A stretch of 64,000 nt of DNA, from the NCBI GenBank assembly GCA_019636535.1, contig JAHBXK010000012.1:1-64000 (forward strand), read 5' to 3'. Source of the DNA: Phycisphaeraceae bacterium (lineage in GTDB: Bacteria > Planctomycetota > Phycisphaerae > Phycisphaerales > UBA1924). The translations under genes and the position numbers were made by a program. Under the pieces are notes generated by a model. The model was not told where the DNA came from. It saw only the letters and a program-made list of their open reading frames with translations, and did not search any database. Shown here one piece after another: positions 55,504-64,000 of this stretch (positions are counted from its first letter, which is position 1; each line of letters opens with the position of its first letter).

Positions 55504-58311
55504 TCACAGGTCCTCGTGTGAGCCCAGAGCGCGGCGGATCGCCTTCTCGACCTCGACAAGCAGCATCGCGATCACGCCGATGATCGCCGACCATGCCCAC
55601 GCGTCACGACCGACCGACTCTGTCTGAAAGAGCCGGTTGACGATCGGTGAGTACGTGAACACTCCCTGAACGGCGAGCATCGCGGCGATGCCTATCCAGA
55701 GCCAGCGGTTCGACCACAGCGGTGTCGACCAGGCAGACCGCAACAGGGCGCGGCTGTTGAACAGGTAGAACACCTTCCCCACGACGATCGCAAGCACCGC
55801 CGCCGTCCTCGCCGATTCCTCCGTTCTGCCTGATCGAAGATACTCGTGAAACAAGAGCATTGCCCCGACTGTCAGCATCAACGAAACGAAACAAGTCCGC
55901 ATGAATATGGCCGTCGAGAACAAGGGTTTGGCCGGATCACGCGGCGGGCGATCCATCTGATCAGGTTCTCTGTCCTCAAAGATCAGCGGCAGACCGAGCA
56001 GGATCGCCGTGAACATGTTGATGTAGAGTGCTTGAACCGGGAGAATCGGAAGCGGCCAGTTCAGTACGATCGCCGACAGAATCACCAAAGCCTCAGCGCC
56101 GTTGGTCGGCAATGTCCACACGATGAACTTGATCAGGTTCGTGTAGACCGTGCGACCCTCCTCAACCGCAGCCGCGATCGATGCGAAGTTGTCGTCCGCC
56201 AGTACGATGTCAGCGGCGTCCTTGGCTGCCTCCGTGCCCGCGATCCCCATCGCGACACCGATGTCGGCTTGGCGAAGCGCCGGAGCGTCGTTCACCCCAT
56301 CTCCCGTCATTGCGACGATGTTCCCACGCGACTGAAGCGCACGGACCAGCCTCAGCTTCTGCTCCGGAGTCATTCTCGCAAAGACCGAGACGGATTCCGC
56401 GAGGTGAGGCATCGCTTCGTCAGGCTGGCGAGCCAGTTCTGCCCCCGTCAACGCCGTGCGTGGCTCATCCCCGATCCCCATCATCGCGGCGATGCTTGAC
56501 GCTGTCGACGCGTGGTCCCCGGTGATCATCTTCACCGAAATCCCAGCCTCACGACAGACTCTCACCGCATCGAGCGCCTCTTGTCGGGGAGGATCGAGCA
56601 TGCCTTGCAATCCAAGGAAAGTCAACGACACTGCTCTGCCATTCCCACCGATCGATCCCGGAGTGAACGACCGCTCTGCACCATTCTCCCCTCCCCCTGC
56701 AACCCACTCTCCCATCGCAAAGGCAAGCACCCGCAGCCCACGCGAAGCCAACCGATCAGCCGCGCCGTGCACCACCTCGGCATCAAACTCGGCACGCTGC
56801 CCATCGCGCATCGCGATATCGCGGCACATGTCGAGAACCCGCTCAACCGATCCTTTGACGAAGACCACCGGATGATCACGATCGCCTGCAGCATCGTGAA
56901 GCGTTGCCATGTACTGGCGATCGGAGTCGAACTGGATCGCATCCCGCCTGGGCCACTCCGCAAGCAGTGACTGGTCCGACCGAGCCAACTTCCTCGCCGA
57001 CACGATCAGTGCCGCCTCGGTCGGGTCGCCGCGAACGCTCCACATGGCGTCGGTTCCGGCATCGGGCTCATGGATCTCTGAGTCATTGCAGAGCAATCCG
57101 CAGCGAAGCAGTTCAGCCAGAGTCGGATGATCCCCGGCCGTCACCGCCGCGCCGGCCGGCCCTGCCTCGCTCGATACTCGAACCTCTCCCGAAGGGTCAT
57201 ACCCGCTGCCCGTGAACTCATACTCAAGTCCGGCACGCTCACTCGACGCAACCCACGCGTTCCGGACGGTCATCTGGTTCTGAGTCAACGTGCCGGTCTT
57301 GTCCGAGCAGATCACCGTGGTGCTGCCCAACGCCTCGACCGCGGGAAGGCGACGAATGATCGCGTTCCGACGGGCCATCCGAGAAACGCCAACGGCAAGC
57401 ATGATCGTGAAGGCGGCGGGCAAACCCTCCGGAATCGCACCAACCGCCATCGCAACCGTCGCCATGAACGTATCGATCAACCCTCGGCCCTGCGACAGTC
57501 CGATCGCGAACATCAGCGTTGCGATGCCGAGTATGATCGCAAGCAAGACCCGACTGAACGCCGCAATCTTCCGGTTCAACGGCGTCTGCAACCGATCGGC
57601 GGTCGCGATCAGCCCGCTTATCCGCCCCACTTCCGTGCGATCTCCGATCGCCACCACGATCCCCTCACCCACGCCGCGAGTGACGAGCGACGAGGCGTAG
57701 GCCATGCTGACTCGGTCGGCCAGAACGGCCGTCGCGTCAACCTCCTCCTCACGCTTGGAGACCGGCTCACTCTCGCCGGTCAGCGCCGACTCGTCACAAC
57801 ACAACTCCCGCGTCGAGATGATCCGTAGATCAGCGGGCACCCGATCCCCCGCTTCAAGAACCACCACATCACCAACAACAACCTCCGCCGCATCGATCCT
57901 TCGCCTACGCCCCTCCCGTCGTACAACAGTCTCAAACCGCATCGATCTGGCCAGCGCATCGATCGCACGCACCGCCCTCGACTCTTCAACGAACCCGATC
58001 ACTGCATTCACGAGCACCACACCGAAAATCACCGCAGAGTCCAGGTACTCCTCCACCAGGAGCGTCACAAGCGTTGCAACCAGCAGGATGTAGATCAGCG
58101 GTGCGTGAAACTGCCTGAGCAAGCGGAGCCACCACGGCGCCCCCCTTCGAACGGTTATGACGTTCGGCCCATCCCGCTCGAGCCGAGTCACGACCTCGGA
58201 ATTCGAAAGCCCGAGGCCAGGATCGGTGCAAACCGCATCCGCCACCCATCGCACCGACCGCCCGTGCCACAGAGAATCCGCACTCACTCTGTTCCGCTCG
58301 CGATTGGCCAT
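55504..58311 (-). CDS. P2-type cation-transporting ATPase
   Basis: 935 aa. N-terminal cation-ATPase domain, LTGESEPVSK (actuator), AVGAIPEGLPAAFTIMLAVGV (M4 ion site), CSDKTGTLTQNQM (phosphorylated Asp), FVKGSVERVLDMC, MITGDHASTA and MTGDGVNDAPALRQADIGVAMG (P domain), and about ten membrane helices. The M4 motif fits Ca2+- or Na+-pumping P2 enzymes; the ion cannot be settled from sequence alone. Convergent to the Mrp operon, so both ends of this 9-kb block handle cations. No ribosome site; a -10-like TAACAT ends 7 nt before the ATG. Confidence 0.92.
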   Translation of the reverse strand: MANRERNRVSADSLWHGRSVRWVADAVCTDPGLGLSNSEVVTRLERDGPNVITVRRGAPWWLRLLRQFHAPLIYILLVATLVTLLVEEYLDSAVIFGVVLVNAVIGFVEESRAVRAIDALARSMRFETVVRREGRRRRIDAAEVVVGDVVVLEAGDRVPADLRIISTRELCCDESALTGESEPVSKREEEVDATAVLADRVSMAYASSLVTRGVGEGIVVAIGDRTEVGRISGLIATADRLQTPLNRKIAAFSRVLLAIILGIATLMFAIGLSQGRGLIDTFMATVAMAVGAIPEGLPAAFTIMLAVGVSRMARRNAIIRRLPAVEALGSTTVICSDKTGTLTQNQMTVRNAWVASSERAGLEYEFTGSGYDPSGEVRVSSEAGPAGAAVTAGDHPTLAELLRCGLLCNDSEIHEPDAGTDAMWSVRGDPTEAALIVSARKLARSDQSLLAEWPRRDAIQFDSDRQYMATLHDAAGDRDHPVVFVKGSVERVLDMCRDIAMRDGQRAEFDAEVVHGAADRLASRGLRVLAFAMGEWVAGGGENGAERSFTPGSIGGNGRAVSLTFLGLQGMLDPPRQEALDAVRVCREAGISVKMITGDHASTASSIAAMMGIGDEPRTALTGAELARQPDEAMPHLAESVSVFARMTPEQKLRLVRALQSRGNIVAMTGDGVNDAPALRQADIGVAMGIAGTEAAKDAADIVLADDNFASIAAAVEEGRTVYTNLIKFIVWTLPTNGAEALVILSAIVLNWPLPILPVQALYINMFTAILLGLPLIFEDREPDQMDRPPRDPAKPLFSTAIFMRTCFVSLMLTVGAMLLFHEYLRSGRTEESARTAAVLAIVVGKVFYLFNSRALLRSAWSTPLWSNRWLWIGIAAMLAVQGVFTYSPIVNRLFQTESVGRDAWAWSAIIGVIAMLLVEVEKAIRRALGSHEDL

Positions 58312-58362
58312 GCGGCTGATGTTACGGAGACTCGCAGCGGCGATCCGCTGGCCGCACCGAAG

Positions 58363-59370
58363 TCACACGACCATCTTCGGCGTGACGACATTCTCCGCGT
58401 TCACGCTCCCCGACTCAAAGCCCGCGAGATTGCCCAGCGTCGTCTCAGCGATCGCCGTGCACGCCTCGCGGGTGAAGAAGCCCTGGTGCGCGGTGATCAG
58501 AACGTTCGGAAAGGTCATCAACCGCACAAAGACATCGTCTTTGATCACATCCGCCGACAGGTCCTTGAAGAACAAGTCACCCTCCTCCTCATACACGTCA
58601 AGCCCAACCGACCCTACGTGCCCCTGCTTCAGCGACTCGATCAGCGCGAGGCTGTCGATGATCGCTCCCCGGCTGGTGTTGATGAGCATCACACCCGGAC
58701 GCATCCGTGCCAACGAGGTCGTGTCGATCATGTGGCGCGTCTGCGGAGTCAGTGGGCAGTGCAGCGTGACGATGTCGCTCCGCGCGTACAGGTCCTCTTT
58801 CGTCACGAACTCAACCCCCATCGATCGGCACGCTTGGCTCGGGCTGGGATCGAACGCCATCACGCGACAACCGAACCCGGTCAGGATCCTGCACACGACT
58901 TCGCCGATCCTGCCCGTTCCGATGACGCCCACCGCCTTCCCGTGCATGTCGAAGCCCATCAACCCGTCGAGCGCAAAGTTCTGTTCACGCACCCGGTTGA
59001 ACGCACGGTGGAACTTCCTGTTGAGGGTGAGCATCATGCCCACCGCGTGTTCGGCCACCGCGTAGGGAGAGTACGCCGGCACGCGCAGCACCTTGATCCC
59101 CAAGCGATCGGCCTCGGCAACATCGACGTGATTGAAGCCGGCCGATCGCAGCGCCAGAAGCCGCGTGCCCCCCGCATGGAGTATCCGAAGCACGGCCGCC
59201 GAAGCATCGTCGTCCACAAACACCGACACCGCCGGATACCCGTTCGCCAACACCGCAGAGCCCGTCGTAAGCCGCGGCTCAAGATACGTCACCGAGTGCT
59301 TGTGATCCGTGTTGGCCCGCTCGAAAAACGGACGTTCATACGATCTGGTCGAGTAAACGGCAACCTTCAT
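58363..59370 (-). CDS. D-isomer-specific 2-hydroxyacid dehydrogenase, D-lactate dehydrogenase type
   Basis: 335 aa. KVAVYSTRSYERPFF start, RSAGFNHVDV, AVGVIGTGRIGEVVCRIL (NAD loop), LHCPLTPQTRHMID, LINTSRGAIIDS (Arg), DVYEEE (Glu) and TAHQGFFTREA (His) are those of LdhA-like enzymes, which reduce pyruvate to D-lactate with NADH. GAGGAAG is 5 nt before the ATG at 59370. Confidence 0.92.
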   Translation of the reverse strand: MKVAVYSTRSYERPFFERANTDHKHSVTYLEPRLTTGSAVLANGYPAVSVFVDDDASAAVLRILHAGGTRLLALRSAGFNHVDVAEADRLGIKVLRVPAYSPYAVAEHAVGMMLTLNRKFHRAFNRVREQNFALDGLMGFDMHGKAVGVIGTGRIGEVVCRILTGFGCRVMAFDPSPSQACRSMGVEFVTKEDLYARSDIVTLHCPLTPQTRHMIDTTSLARMRPGVMLINTSRGAIIDSLALIESLKQGHVGSVGLDVYEEEGDLFFKDLSADVIKDDVFVRLMTFPNVLITAHQGFFTREACTAIAETTLGNLAGFESGSVNAENVVTPKMVV

Positions 59371-59461
59371 GGAGCTTCCTCTGCATGGTGGACGTGAACG
59401 CACTGAGTCGTGCCGGTGCAGGCGGCCATCTCGAGCTCAGACAGCCGAGGCACCATTCGTA

Positions 59462-60394
59462 TCACCGCAATCCGTCCGTGTCCTTCACCCCCAGATTCAA
59501 GAACACCTCCCGCGTCGCCGTCGAGCGATTGAGCGTGTAGAAGTGGATGCCCCGGACCTTGTGGTCGAGCAGATCCCGGCACTGCTCGGTCGCCCAGTGA
59601 ATCCCCACCCGGCGCACGCCCTCGGCGTCGCCTCCCGCCCGATTCAGTGCACGCATGAGCGGCGCGGGGAACCTCGCCCCGAGCGCCATCTCCGACATCC
59701 TCATCATCCCCGCCAAACTCGTCACGGGCATGATCCCGGCGACGATCGGAACGCGAATGCCCGCCAGCCCGCATCGGTCGCGGAAGTCGTAGAAGTCGTG
59801 ATTGTCGAAGAACAACTGGGTCACGATGTAGTCCGCGCCCGCGTCAACCTTCGCCTTCAGATACTCCATTTCCCTCACGCGGTTCGGCGTGCCGGGGTGC
59901 CCCTCCGGATACCCCGCGACGCCAATGCCGAACCCGCGCCCGTTCGGGTGTCCGCTCTTGCCGTGCCGATCGTTGAAAGCGCGAATGAACCTCACAAGAT
60001 CGGCCGCAAACTTGAAGTCGTCTCTCGACCGGTCATACGACGGCGCACCCTCGGCCGCCTTCGGCGGGTCCCCTCCCAGCGCGATGATGTTGTCGATCCC
60101 CGCACCCGCGTACCGCTCCAGGATGGCGTCGATCTCGGAGCGCGTGTGCCCGACACAGGTCAGATGCGGGAACGGCTCAATCGCGCCACGCCCCTTCACG
60201 CGCACGACCAAGTCATGCGTAAGGTCGCGGGTCGATCCTCCCGCCCCGTACGTCACCGACACGAACGTCGGCTTGAGCGATTCGAGTTCACCCATCGCCG
60301 CGTACAACTGCTCCGCGGCTTCAGGCGTTCGCGGCGGAAAGTACTCGAAACTGTACGTCGCCGGCTGCTGATTGAAGATGTCGGCGATGTGCAT
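59462..60394 (-). CDS. metF: Methylenetetrahydrofolate reductase
   Basis: 310 aa, normal MetF length. SFEYFPPRTPEAAEQLY, FVSVTYGAGGSTRD, HLTCVGHTRSEID, IIALGGDPP, DYIVTQLFFD and IVAGIMPV are the FAD/folate TIM-barrel motifs. It makes 5-methyl-THF for methionine synthesis. The start at 60394 is the first Met before the conserved region; no ribosome site. The 5' region (60395-60600) has two perfect hairpins (GCTCAGG / CCTGAGC and CGGCTT / AAGCCG) but no riboswitch I can name. Confidence 0.93.
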   Translation of the reverse strand: MHIADIFNQQPATYSFEYFPPRTPEAAEQLYAAMGELESLKPTFVSVTYGAGGSTRDLTHDLVVRVKGRGAIEPFPHLTCVGHTRSEIDAILERYAGAGIDNIIALGGDPPKAAEGAPSYDRSRDDFKFAADLVRFIRAFNDRHGKSGHPNGRGFGIGVAGYPEGHPGTPNRVREMEYLKAKVDAGADYIVTQLFFDNHDFYDFRDRCGLAGIRVPIVAGIMPVTSLAGMMRMSEMALGARFPAPLMRALNRAGGDAEGVRRVGIHWATEQCRDLLDHKVRGIHFYTLNRSTATREVFLNLGVKDTDGLR

Positions 60395-60635
60395 GGTCGT
60401 CGTCGGCGGAAGTGTGGACCTGGTGCGACAGAGACACACCACCGGCTTGCAATAAGCCGAAAGGGGGAGGCCGGAAGGGGGTGGCTCGGCCCGGCAAGAC
60501 TGTATCGGTACGCCGCAGCCAGAGCGTAACCCTTTCGGACGCACGGCCCCCGGCTCAGGTCGATCCTGAGCCTTGCGCACACATTCCGCCCAAACGCCGA
60601 GCAACTCACCGCCCGCGATTCCGTACCATGTTGAC

Positions 60636-61313
60636 GTGCCCCCGATCGACCTCATCGCGTGCCGGGTTTGCGGGCTGGTGCAGCGCACGCCCCCCTCGGC
60701 TGCAAACGCTCCCACCAGACGCGACCTCGCCTGCGCCCGCTGCGCTGAGCGACTCGTGCTCGATGCGCCCGAGCACGACCGCCGGATGCGCCAGCGCGTG
60801 CTGGCGCTCTCGCTCGCTGCGCTCCTGCTTTACCCCGCGGCGATGATCCTCCCAGTGCTTCGCATCGAGCAACTCGGTCACGGCCGGGACACGACCATCT
60901 GGGGCGGCGCGGTGTCGCTCATCCGCGACGGCCACCTCGCCGTCGGCATCCTCGTGCTGGTCTGCTCGGTCATCATCCCGCCGGGCAAGTTGCTCGCACT
61001 CGTAGCGCTCAACTGGCCCGGTCTTGCCGATCGACTGCCAGGCCTTCCCCCGCACCGACGACACTTCATCGCCCGCGCGGTCGACTGGCTCGGACGCTGG
61101 GGCATGGTCGACGTACTGCTGGTCGCGGTGCTCATCGCCGCCGTCAAACTCGGAGACCTCATGTCCGTCCGCGCTGGGCCGGGCGTCACCGCCTTCGCCG
61201 CGGTTGTGGTGCTCAGCCTCTTCGCCTCCGCCGCCTTTGATCCGCGCTCGGTGTGGCGCAATCAGCCATCATCCGCACAACGCCGAGCCTCGCGCCGCGC
61301 GGTCCAGTCCTGA
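60636..61313 (+). CDS. pqiA: PqiA-like membrane protein
   Basis: 225 aa. Two CxxC knuckles (ACRVCGLVQ, ACARCAERL) then four membrane helices (LALSLAALLLYPAAMILPVL; LAVGILVLVCSVIIPPGKLLALVALNW; WGMVDVLLVAVLIAAVKLGDL; GVTAFAAVVVLSLFASAAFDPR), a single PqiA module (E. coli PqiA has two). It pairs with an MCE protein to move lipids across the envelope. The GTG start has a -10-like TACCAT ending 6 nt upstream, suggesting a leaderless mRNA. Confidence 0.85.
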   Translation: MPPIDLIACRVCGLVQRTPPSAANAPTRRDLACARCAERLVLDAPEHDRRMRQRVLALSLAALLLYPAAMILPVLRIEQLGHGRDTTIWGGAVSLIRDGHLAVGILVLVCSVIIPPGKLLALVALNWPGLADRLPGLPPHRRHFIARAVDWLGRWGMVDVLLVAVLIAAVKLGDLMSVRAGPGVTAFAAVVVLSLFASAAFDPRSVWRNQPSSAQRRASRRAVQS

Positions 61314-61337
61314 ACCACCCCGAACTTCAGCAAACCC

Positions 61338-62342
61338 ATGAGCGATCGCGAACCCAACCAACAGACCGGCGCTGAGATCCCCACCGCCGTGGTCCGATCC
61401 GATCGAACCGACAGCAACGCCCGCCTTTCGGGCCTGATCATCTGGTCCGTTCCGATCCTCGCAGCGGTGGTCGTTGTGGCCCTGCTGGCACAGGCGCTCG
61501 CCGGGCGCGGTCCGACCATCACCATCGCCTTCCTCAGCGGCCACGGCCTGAAAGTCGGTGATCCCGTGATGTACCGCGGCGTGCGCGTCGGCGAAGTAAC
61601 CGCCATCCGCATCGGCCCCAAGCTCGACGGGCTCGAGGTCGACGCCCGGCTGCAGCGCGACGCCGCCGGTCTCGCACGCGAGGGCGCCCGCTTCTGGATC
61701 GTCCGCCCGGAACTTTCTCTTTCGCGCGTCGCAGGCCTCGAAACGCTCATCGGCCCGCGATACATCGAAGTTGTGCCCCCACAGGGTGGCATCAGCGCCA
61801 CCGCGGCGACGGTCGGGATCGTGACCGTCTTCCGCGGATTGGAAGACCCTCCCGGCTACACGGCCTCCCCATCTTCACTCGCGTCGCCTGAAGCAGCCGC
61901 CGTCGACACCGCCGCGACTCCCGAACTCACGCTCATCCTCGAAGCCCAACGCCTCGCCTCCACACAGCCCGGCTCGCCCGTGCTCTTCCGCGGCTTCAAG
62001 GTCGGTCACGTCGCCGAGATCATGCTCAGCCCGACCGGCCAGAAGGTGGAAGTCCGGGTCGTCGTTCATCCCCAATACGCGCACCTCGTGCGTAAGAACA
62101 CACGCTGGTGGGTCTCCTCCGGCATCGGCATCGACTTCGGGCTCGTCGGAGGCCTGAGCGTCCGGGCAGGCTCGCTCGAAAGCGTGATCTCCGGCGGTGT
62201 CGCCTTCGCCACGCCCGACCGCCCGGGCCCGCGTGCCGTCCCCGGCGATCGCTTCACGCTCGAGCCCGAGGCGGGCAAGGACTGGGCCGATTGGTCCCCG
62301 AATCTCAGCCCGAGCGCTGGGGGCGGCATGATCGTGCGCTGA
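61338..62342 (+). CDS. pqiB: MCE-domain protein, PqiB-like
   Basis: 334 aa. One membrane helix (LIIWSVPILAAVVVVALLAQAL), then two MCE domains: TITIAFLSGHGLKVGDPVMYRGVRVGEVTAIRI... and LTLILEAQRLASTQPGSPVLFRGFKVGHVAEIML.... E. coli PqiB has three; this is a short version. Starts 24 nt after pqiA. The two form an envelope lipid-transport pair; no PqiC lipoprotein follows. Confidence 0.85.
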   Translation: MSDREPNQQTGAEIPTAVVRSDRTDSNARLSGLIIWSVPILAAVVVVALLAQALAGRGPTITIAFLSGHGLKVGDPVMYRGVRVGEVTAIRIGPKLDGLEVDARLQRDAAGLAREGARFWIVRPELSLSRVAGLETLIGPRYIEVVPPQGGISATAATVGIVTVFRGLEDPPGYTASPSSLASPEAAAVDTAATPELTLILEAQRLASTQPGSPVLFRGFKVGHVAEIMLSPTGQKVEVRVVVHPQYAHLVRKNTRWWVSSGIGIDFGLVGGLSVRAGSLESVISGGVAFATPDRPGPRAVPGDRFTLEPEAGKDWADWSPNLSPSAGGGMIVR

Positions 62343-62356
62343 ACGCGTCCGGTCGA

Positions 62357-63196
62357 TCAGGCCATCGGCTCAACAGCATCCAGCGCACAACGCTCAACGC
62401 GCCCATCGCTCGTGCGGATCATCGCCATCCCTTCAACAGGATCGATCGACTCCAGCACCCCCTCGATCGATGTTCCGTCCGGCAGCGTGAACCGCATCGG
62501 CACACCGATGCCGACCAGCCACGCCCGATACGCGTCGATCACCTCCCGCGTGCCCACGCCCGATGCGTGCGCCCTGAGTCGCTCCGCCAGACACTCGCGG
62601 ATCAGCGTCAGATCGAATCGACGACCAAAGGCCGCGCACAACGAAATCGCCCCGCTCGCACTCCCCACCGCTTCAAGTTCGCCGGCTTCGATATTCACGT
62701 TCACGCCCACACCGATCACCAGCCACGCCGTGCCCGGCGTGTTGTGCCGGGCCGCAGAGAGTTCCACCTCGGCCAGCAGCCCCCCCACTTTCTTCCACGC
62801 TCCAGCCGTTCGAGGCCCACCGCCTTCCGTCCGTTCCACAACCACCAGATCGTTCGGCCACTTCAGCCTCAGCCGCGCGCGATCGTGCTCGGCCACACCC
62901 GACTCGGCCAGCGCAACGTCCACACCCTCACGCACCGCGACACCCAGCCGAACGCCCAATCCGCGCAGGCGGTCGGGCGCTTCGCTCCGTGGAAACGGAA
63001 CCGCCAACGACATCCACACCCCGCCCGCCGGGCTGAGCCAGTTCCTTGATCGCCGACCCCGCCCCGCCGTCTGCCGGCCCGCCCACACAAGCGTCGGTCC
63101 TCGCAGCATCCCCGCGGCGACCTCTCGGCGCAGGTACGCGTTGGTCGAATCGACCTCATCGAACTCCCGCCGCTCGATCTCCGGCCCGGTGTGCAT
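62357..63196 (-). CDS. birA: Biotin-[acetyl-CoA-carboxylase] ligase
   Basis: 279 aa without an N-terminal HTH, so a monofunctional ligase. EVDSTNAYLRRE, VWAGRQTAGRGRRSRNWLSPAGGVWMSL (biotinyl-AMP loop), LKWPNDLVV, KKVGGLLAEV and VIGVGVNVN are the BPL motifs, and a C-terminal SH3-like domain is present. It attaches biotin to the carboxylase carrier. Start ATG 63196 with no clear ribosome site. Convergent with pqiB. Confidence 0.92.
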   Translation of the reverse strand: MHTGPEIERREFDEVDSTNAYLRREVAAGMLRGPTLVWAGRQTAGRGRRSRNWLSPAGGVWMSLAVPFPRSEAPDRLRGLGVRLGVAVREGVDVALAESGVAEHDRARLRLKWPNDLVVVERTEGGGPRTAGAWKKVGGLLAEVELSAARHNTPGTAWLVIGVGVNVNIEAGELEAVGSASGAISLCAAFGRRFDLTLIRECLAERLRAHASGVGTREVIDAYRAWLVGIGVPMRFTLPDGTSIEGVLESIDPVEGMAMIRTSDGRVERCALDAVEPMA

Positions 63197-63277
63197 GCAC
63201 ACAAGTGTCTGTCGCCCGAGCACGCCGGACGAGCAGCCGATCAACTCCGATGACCGACTCCCGAAAGTCCGAGTGCG

Positions 63278-64000
63278 TCAGCGTTGCCGTCGGCGTGAAC
63301 CCGCCATCGCCGCGCCAAACGCCAACAGCACTCCCGCGCCCGGCGCGGGAATCCCGGGATCGAACCCCGTGTAGTTCGGCTGGTGAACCTGCCCGTTGGC
63401 CGTGAACCGCCGCACGAAAACAGACCCGTCGATCGACGTGGTGTTGGTCAGGTGCGCTTCCGGCGCCAGGATCGCTCCGTTGAAGTTCCGATCCACCGTC
63501 AGCGACGCCGCTTCCACGAAATTCCACATCGTGTTCGCACGCACAAAGGGCGTCGTCCAGTCGCCGACCATGTTGAAGGTCGTCGTGAGCGCAGCGCCGG
63601 CCACGTTGATCACGATCGCCGTGGCGCCGTTGAGTTCCAGATCGATGCTCTCGAAAGTGCCGTTCCCGAAGAGCGTCCCGGCGGGAAGGTCGAAGACCGC
63701 GAGCCCGTTGGCATCGGGATTGGCCGTGAAGCGAAGCCGGTTCGACAGCATCGGCGCGGGCGCCACCGTGCTGTTGGGCGTCAGGGCGCTCATCGCGGCC
63801 GAGGTGCCCTGAAGAATCGCGCTGTAATCCCCCGCCAACGTCTGCACCGACGGGTCATCGATCTGCTGCGCACCCGGACCGTTCAGGTTCAGCCCGCCCG
63901 TCCGCGTCCCACCGATCCGCAGATTCCCCGCGTTCAGGTTGATCTGGTTGTTCACCTGAATGTGCCGACCCACGATCAGCGTGTCCACCCCAACAAACGC
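63278..64000 (-). CDS. Choice-of-anchor A domain protein, PEP-CTERM-like (5' end beyond window)
   Basis: At least 240 aa; the frame is open to the right edge (AFVGVDTLIVGRHIQVNNQINLNAGNLRIGG), so the start lies outside. The repeated GNL..GG and the segment with FDLPAGTLFGNGTFESIDLELNGATAIVINVAG, then NMWNFVEAASLTVDRNFNGAILAPEAHLTNTTSIDGSVFVRRF, match the choice-of-anchor A type (collagen-binding-like beta fold). The C-terminus GIPAPGAGVLLAFGAAMAGSRRRQR is a PEP-CTERM-like anchor. Exported surface or matrix protein. Confidence 0.78.
   Translation of the reverse strand, partial: AFVGVDTLIVGRHIQVNNQINLNAGNLRIGGTRTGGLNLNGPGAQQIDDPSVQTLAGDYSAILQGTSAAMSALTPNSTVAPAPMLSNRLRFTANPDANGLAVFDLPAGTLFGNGTFESIDLELNGATAIVINVAGAALTTTFNMVGDWTTPFVRANTMWNFVEAASLTVDRNFNGAILAPEAHLTNTTSIDGSVFVRRFTANGQVHQPNYTGFDPGIPAPGAGVLLAFGAAMAGSRRRQR

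Noticed and set aside
60395-60600. SAM or SAH riboswitch before metF
   Set aside because: Two hairpins are present but none of the conserved SAM-I, SAM-II or SAH core sequences.

Overview
The window looks like a chromosomal piece of a high-GC planctomycete, most likely of the Phycisphaerae/Phycisphaerales type. The reasons are several exported proteins ending in paired EF-hand-like dockerin motifs (DxNxDGxxDLxDLLxFLxxW), exported proteins ending in a short PEP-CTERM-like anchor (PAPGxxALL, a hydrophobic stretch, then an Arg-rich tail), a prepilin-type pseudopilin with a C-terminal WLDGHTD motif, and a 23S rRNA gene with no 16S gene upstream. This taxonomic call is inference; no search was run.

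Layout. 1-2.7 kb: the 5' ~2.2 kb of a 23S rRNA gene (minus strand, cut by the window edge), with a leader and a sigma70-like promoter. 2.7-8.4 kb: a type IV pilus alignment-complex operon (minus) whose first gene is a PilM-PilN fusion. 8.5-14.7 kb: small membrane proteins, a Memo-family protein, a CusF-like lipoprotein, a family 4 uracil-DNA glycosylase lacking most Fe-S cysteines, and a sugar-nucleotide epimerase. 14.8-26.7 kb: five exported dockerin-tailed proteins, among them a peptidylarginine/agmatine deiminase-like enzyme and a phytase-esterase-like protein, plus a second, untagged pentein-type enzyme. 26.9-35.2 kb: an HTH-like unknown, a GT2 glycosyltransferase, a polytopic GT-C-like protein, then CBS, RpiA and ALDH7 genes on minus, and RdgB on plus.

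35.2-38.9 kb is the most interesting part. A strong promoter and a cobalamin riboswitch precede three exported proteins: a beta-propeller (BtuG-like in architecture), a protein resembling the cell-surface protein of Bacteroidetes B12-uptake loci, and a pseudopilin. I read this as a candidate B12-responsive surface capture system in a planctomycete.

39-49.3 kb: NfeD and FloA (a membrane microdomain pair), a BamE-like lipoprotein, an M29 aminopeptidase, a PEP-CTERM protein, TruB, an ArnT-like glycosyltransferase, a PAP2 phosphatase and fumarylacetoacetase. This stretch is rich in short repeats: two 21-bp minisatellites and dispersed octamer arrays, some inside genes. 49.5-55.5 kb: a complete seven-gene Mrp Na+/H+ antiporter operon in which every gene junction is a 4-nt overlap. 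55.5-64 kb: a P2-type cation ATPase, a D-lactate-dehydrogenase-like enzyme, MetF, PqiA/PqiB-like proteins, BirA and a truncated choice-of-anchor A protein.

Expression. Exported-protein genes usually have a clear Shine-Dalgarno. At least thirteen other genes have none and instead carry a -10-like TANNNT hexamer 5-8 nt before the start codon, which suggests leaderless mRNAs.
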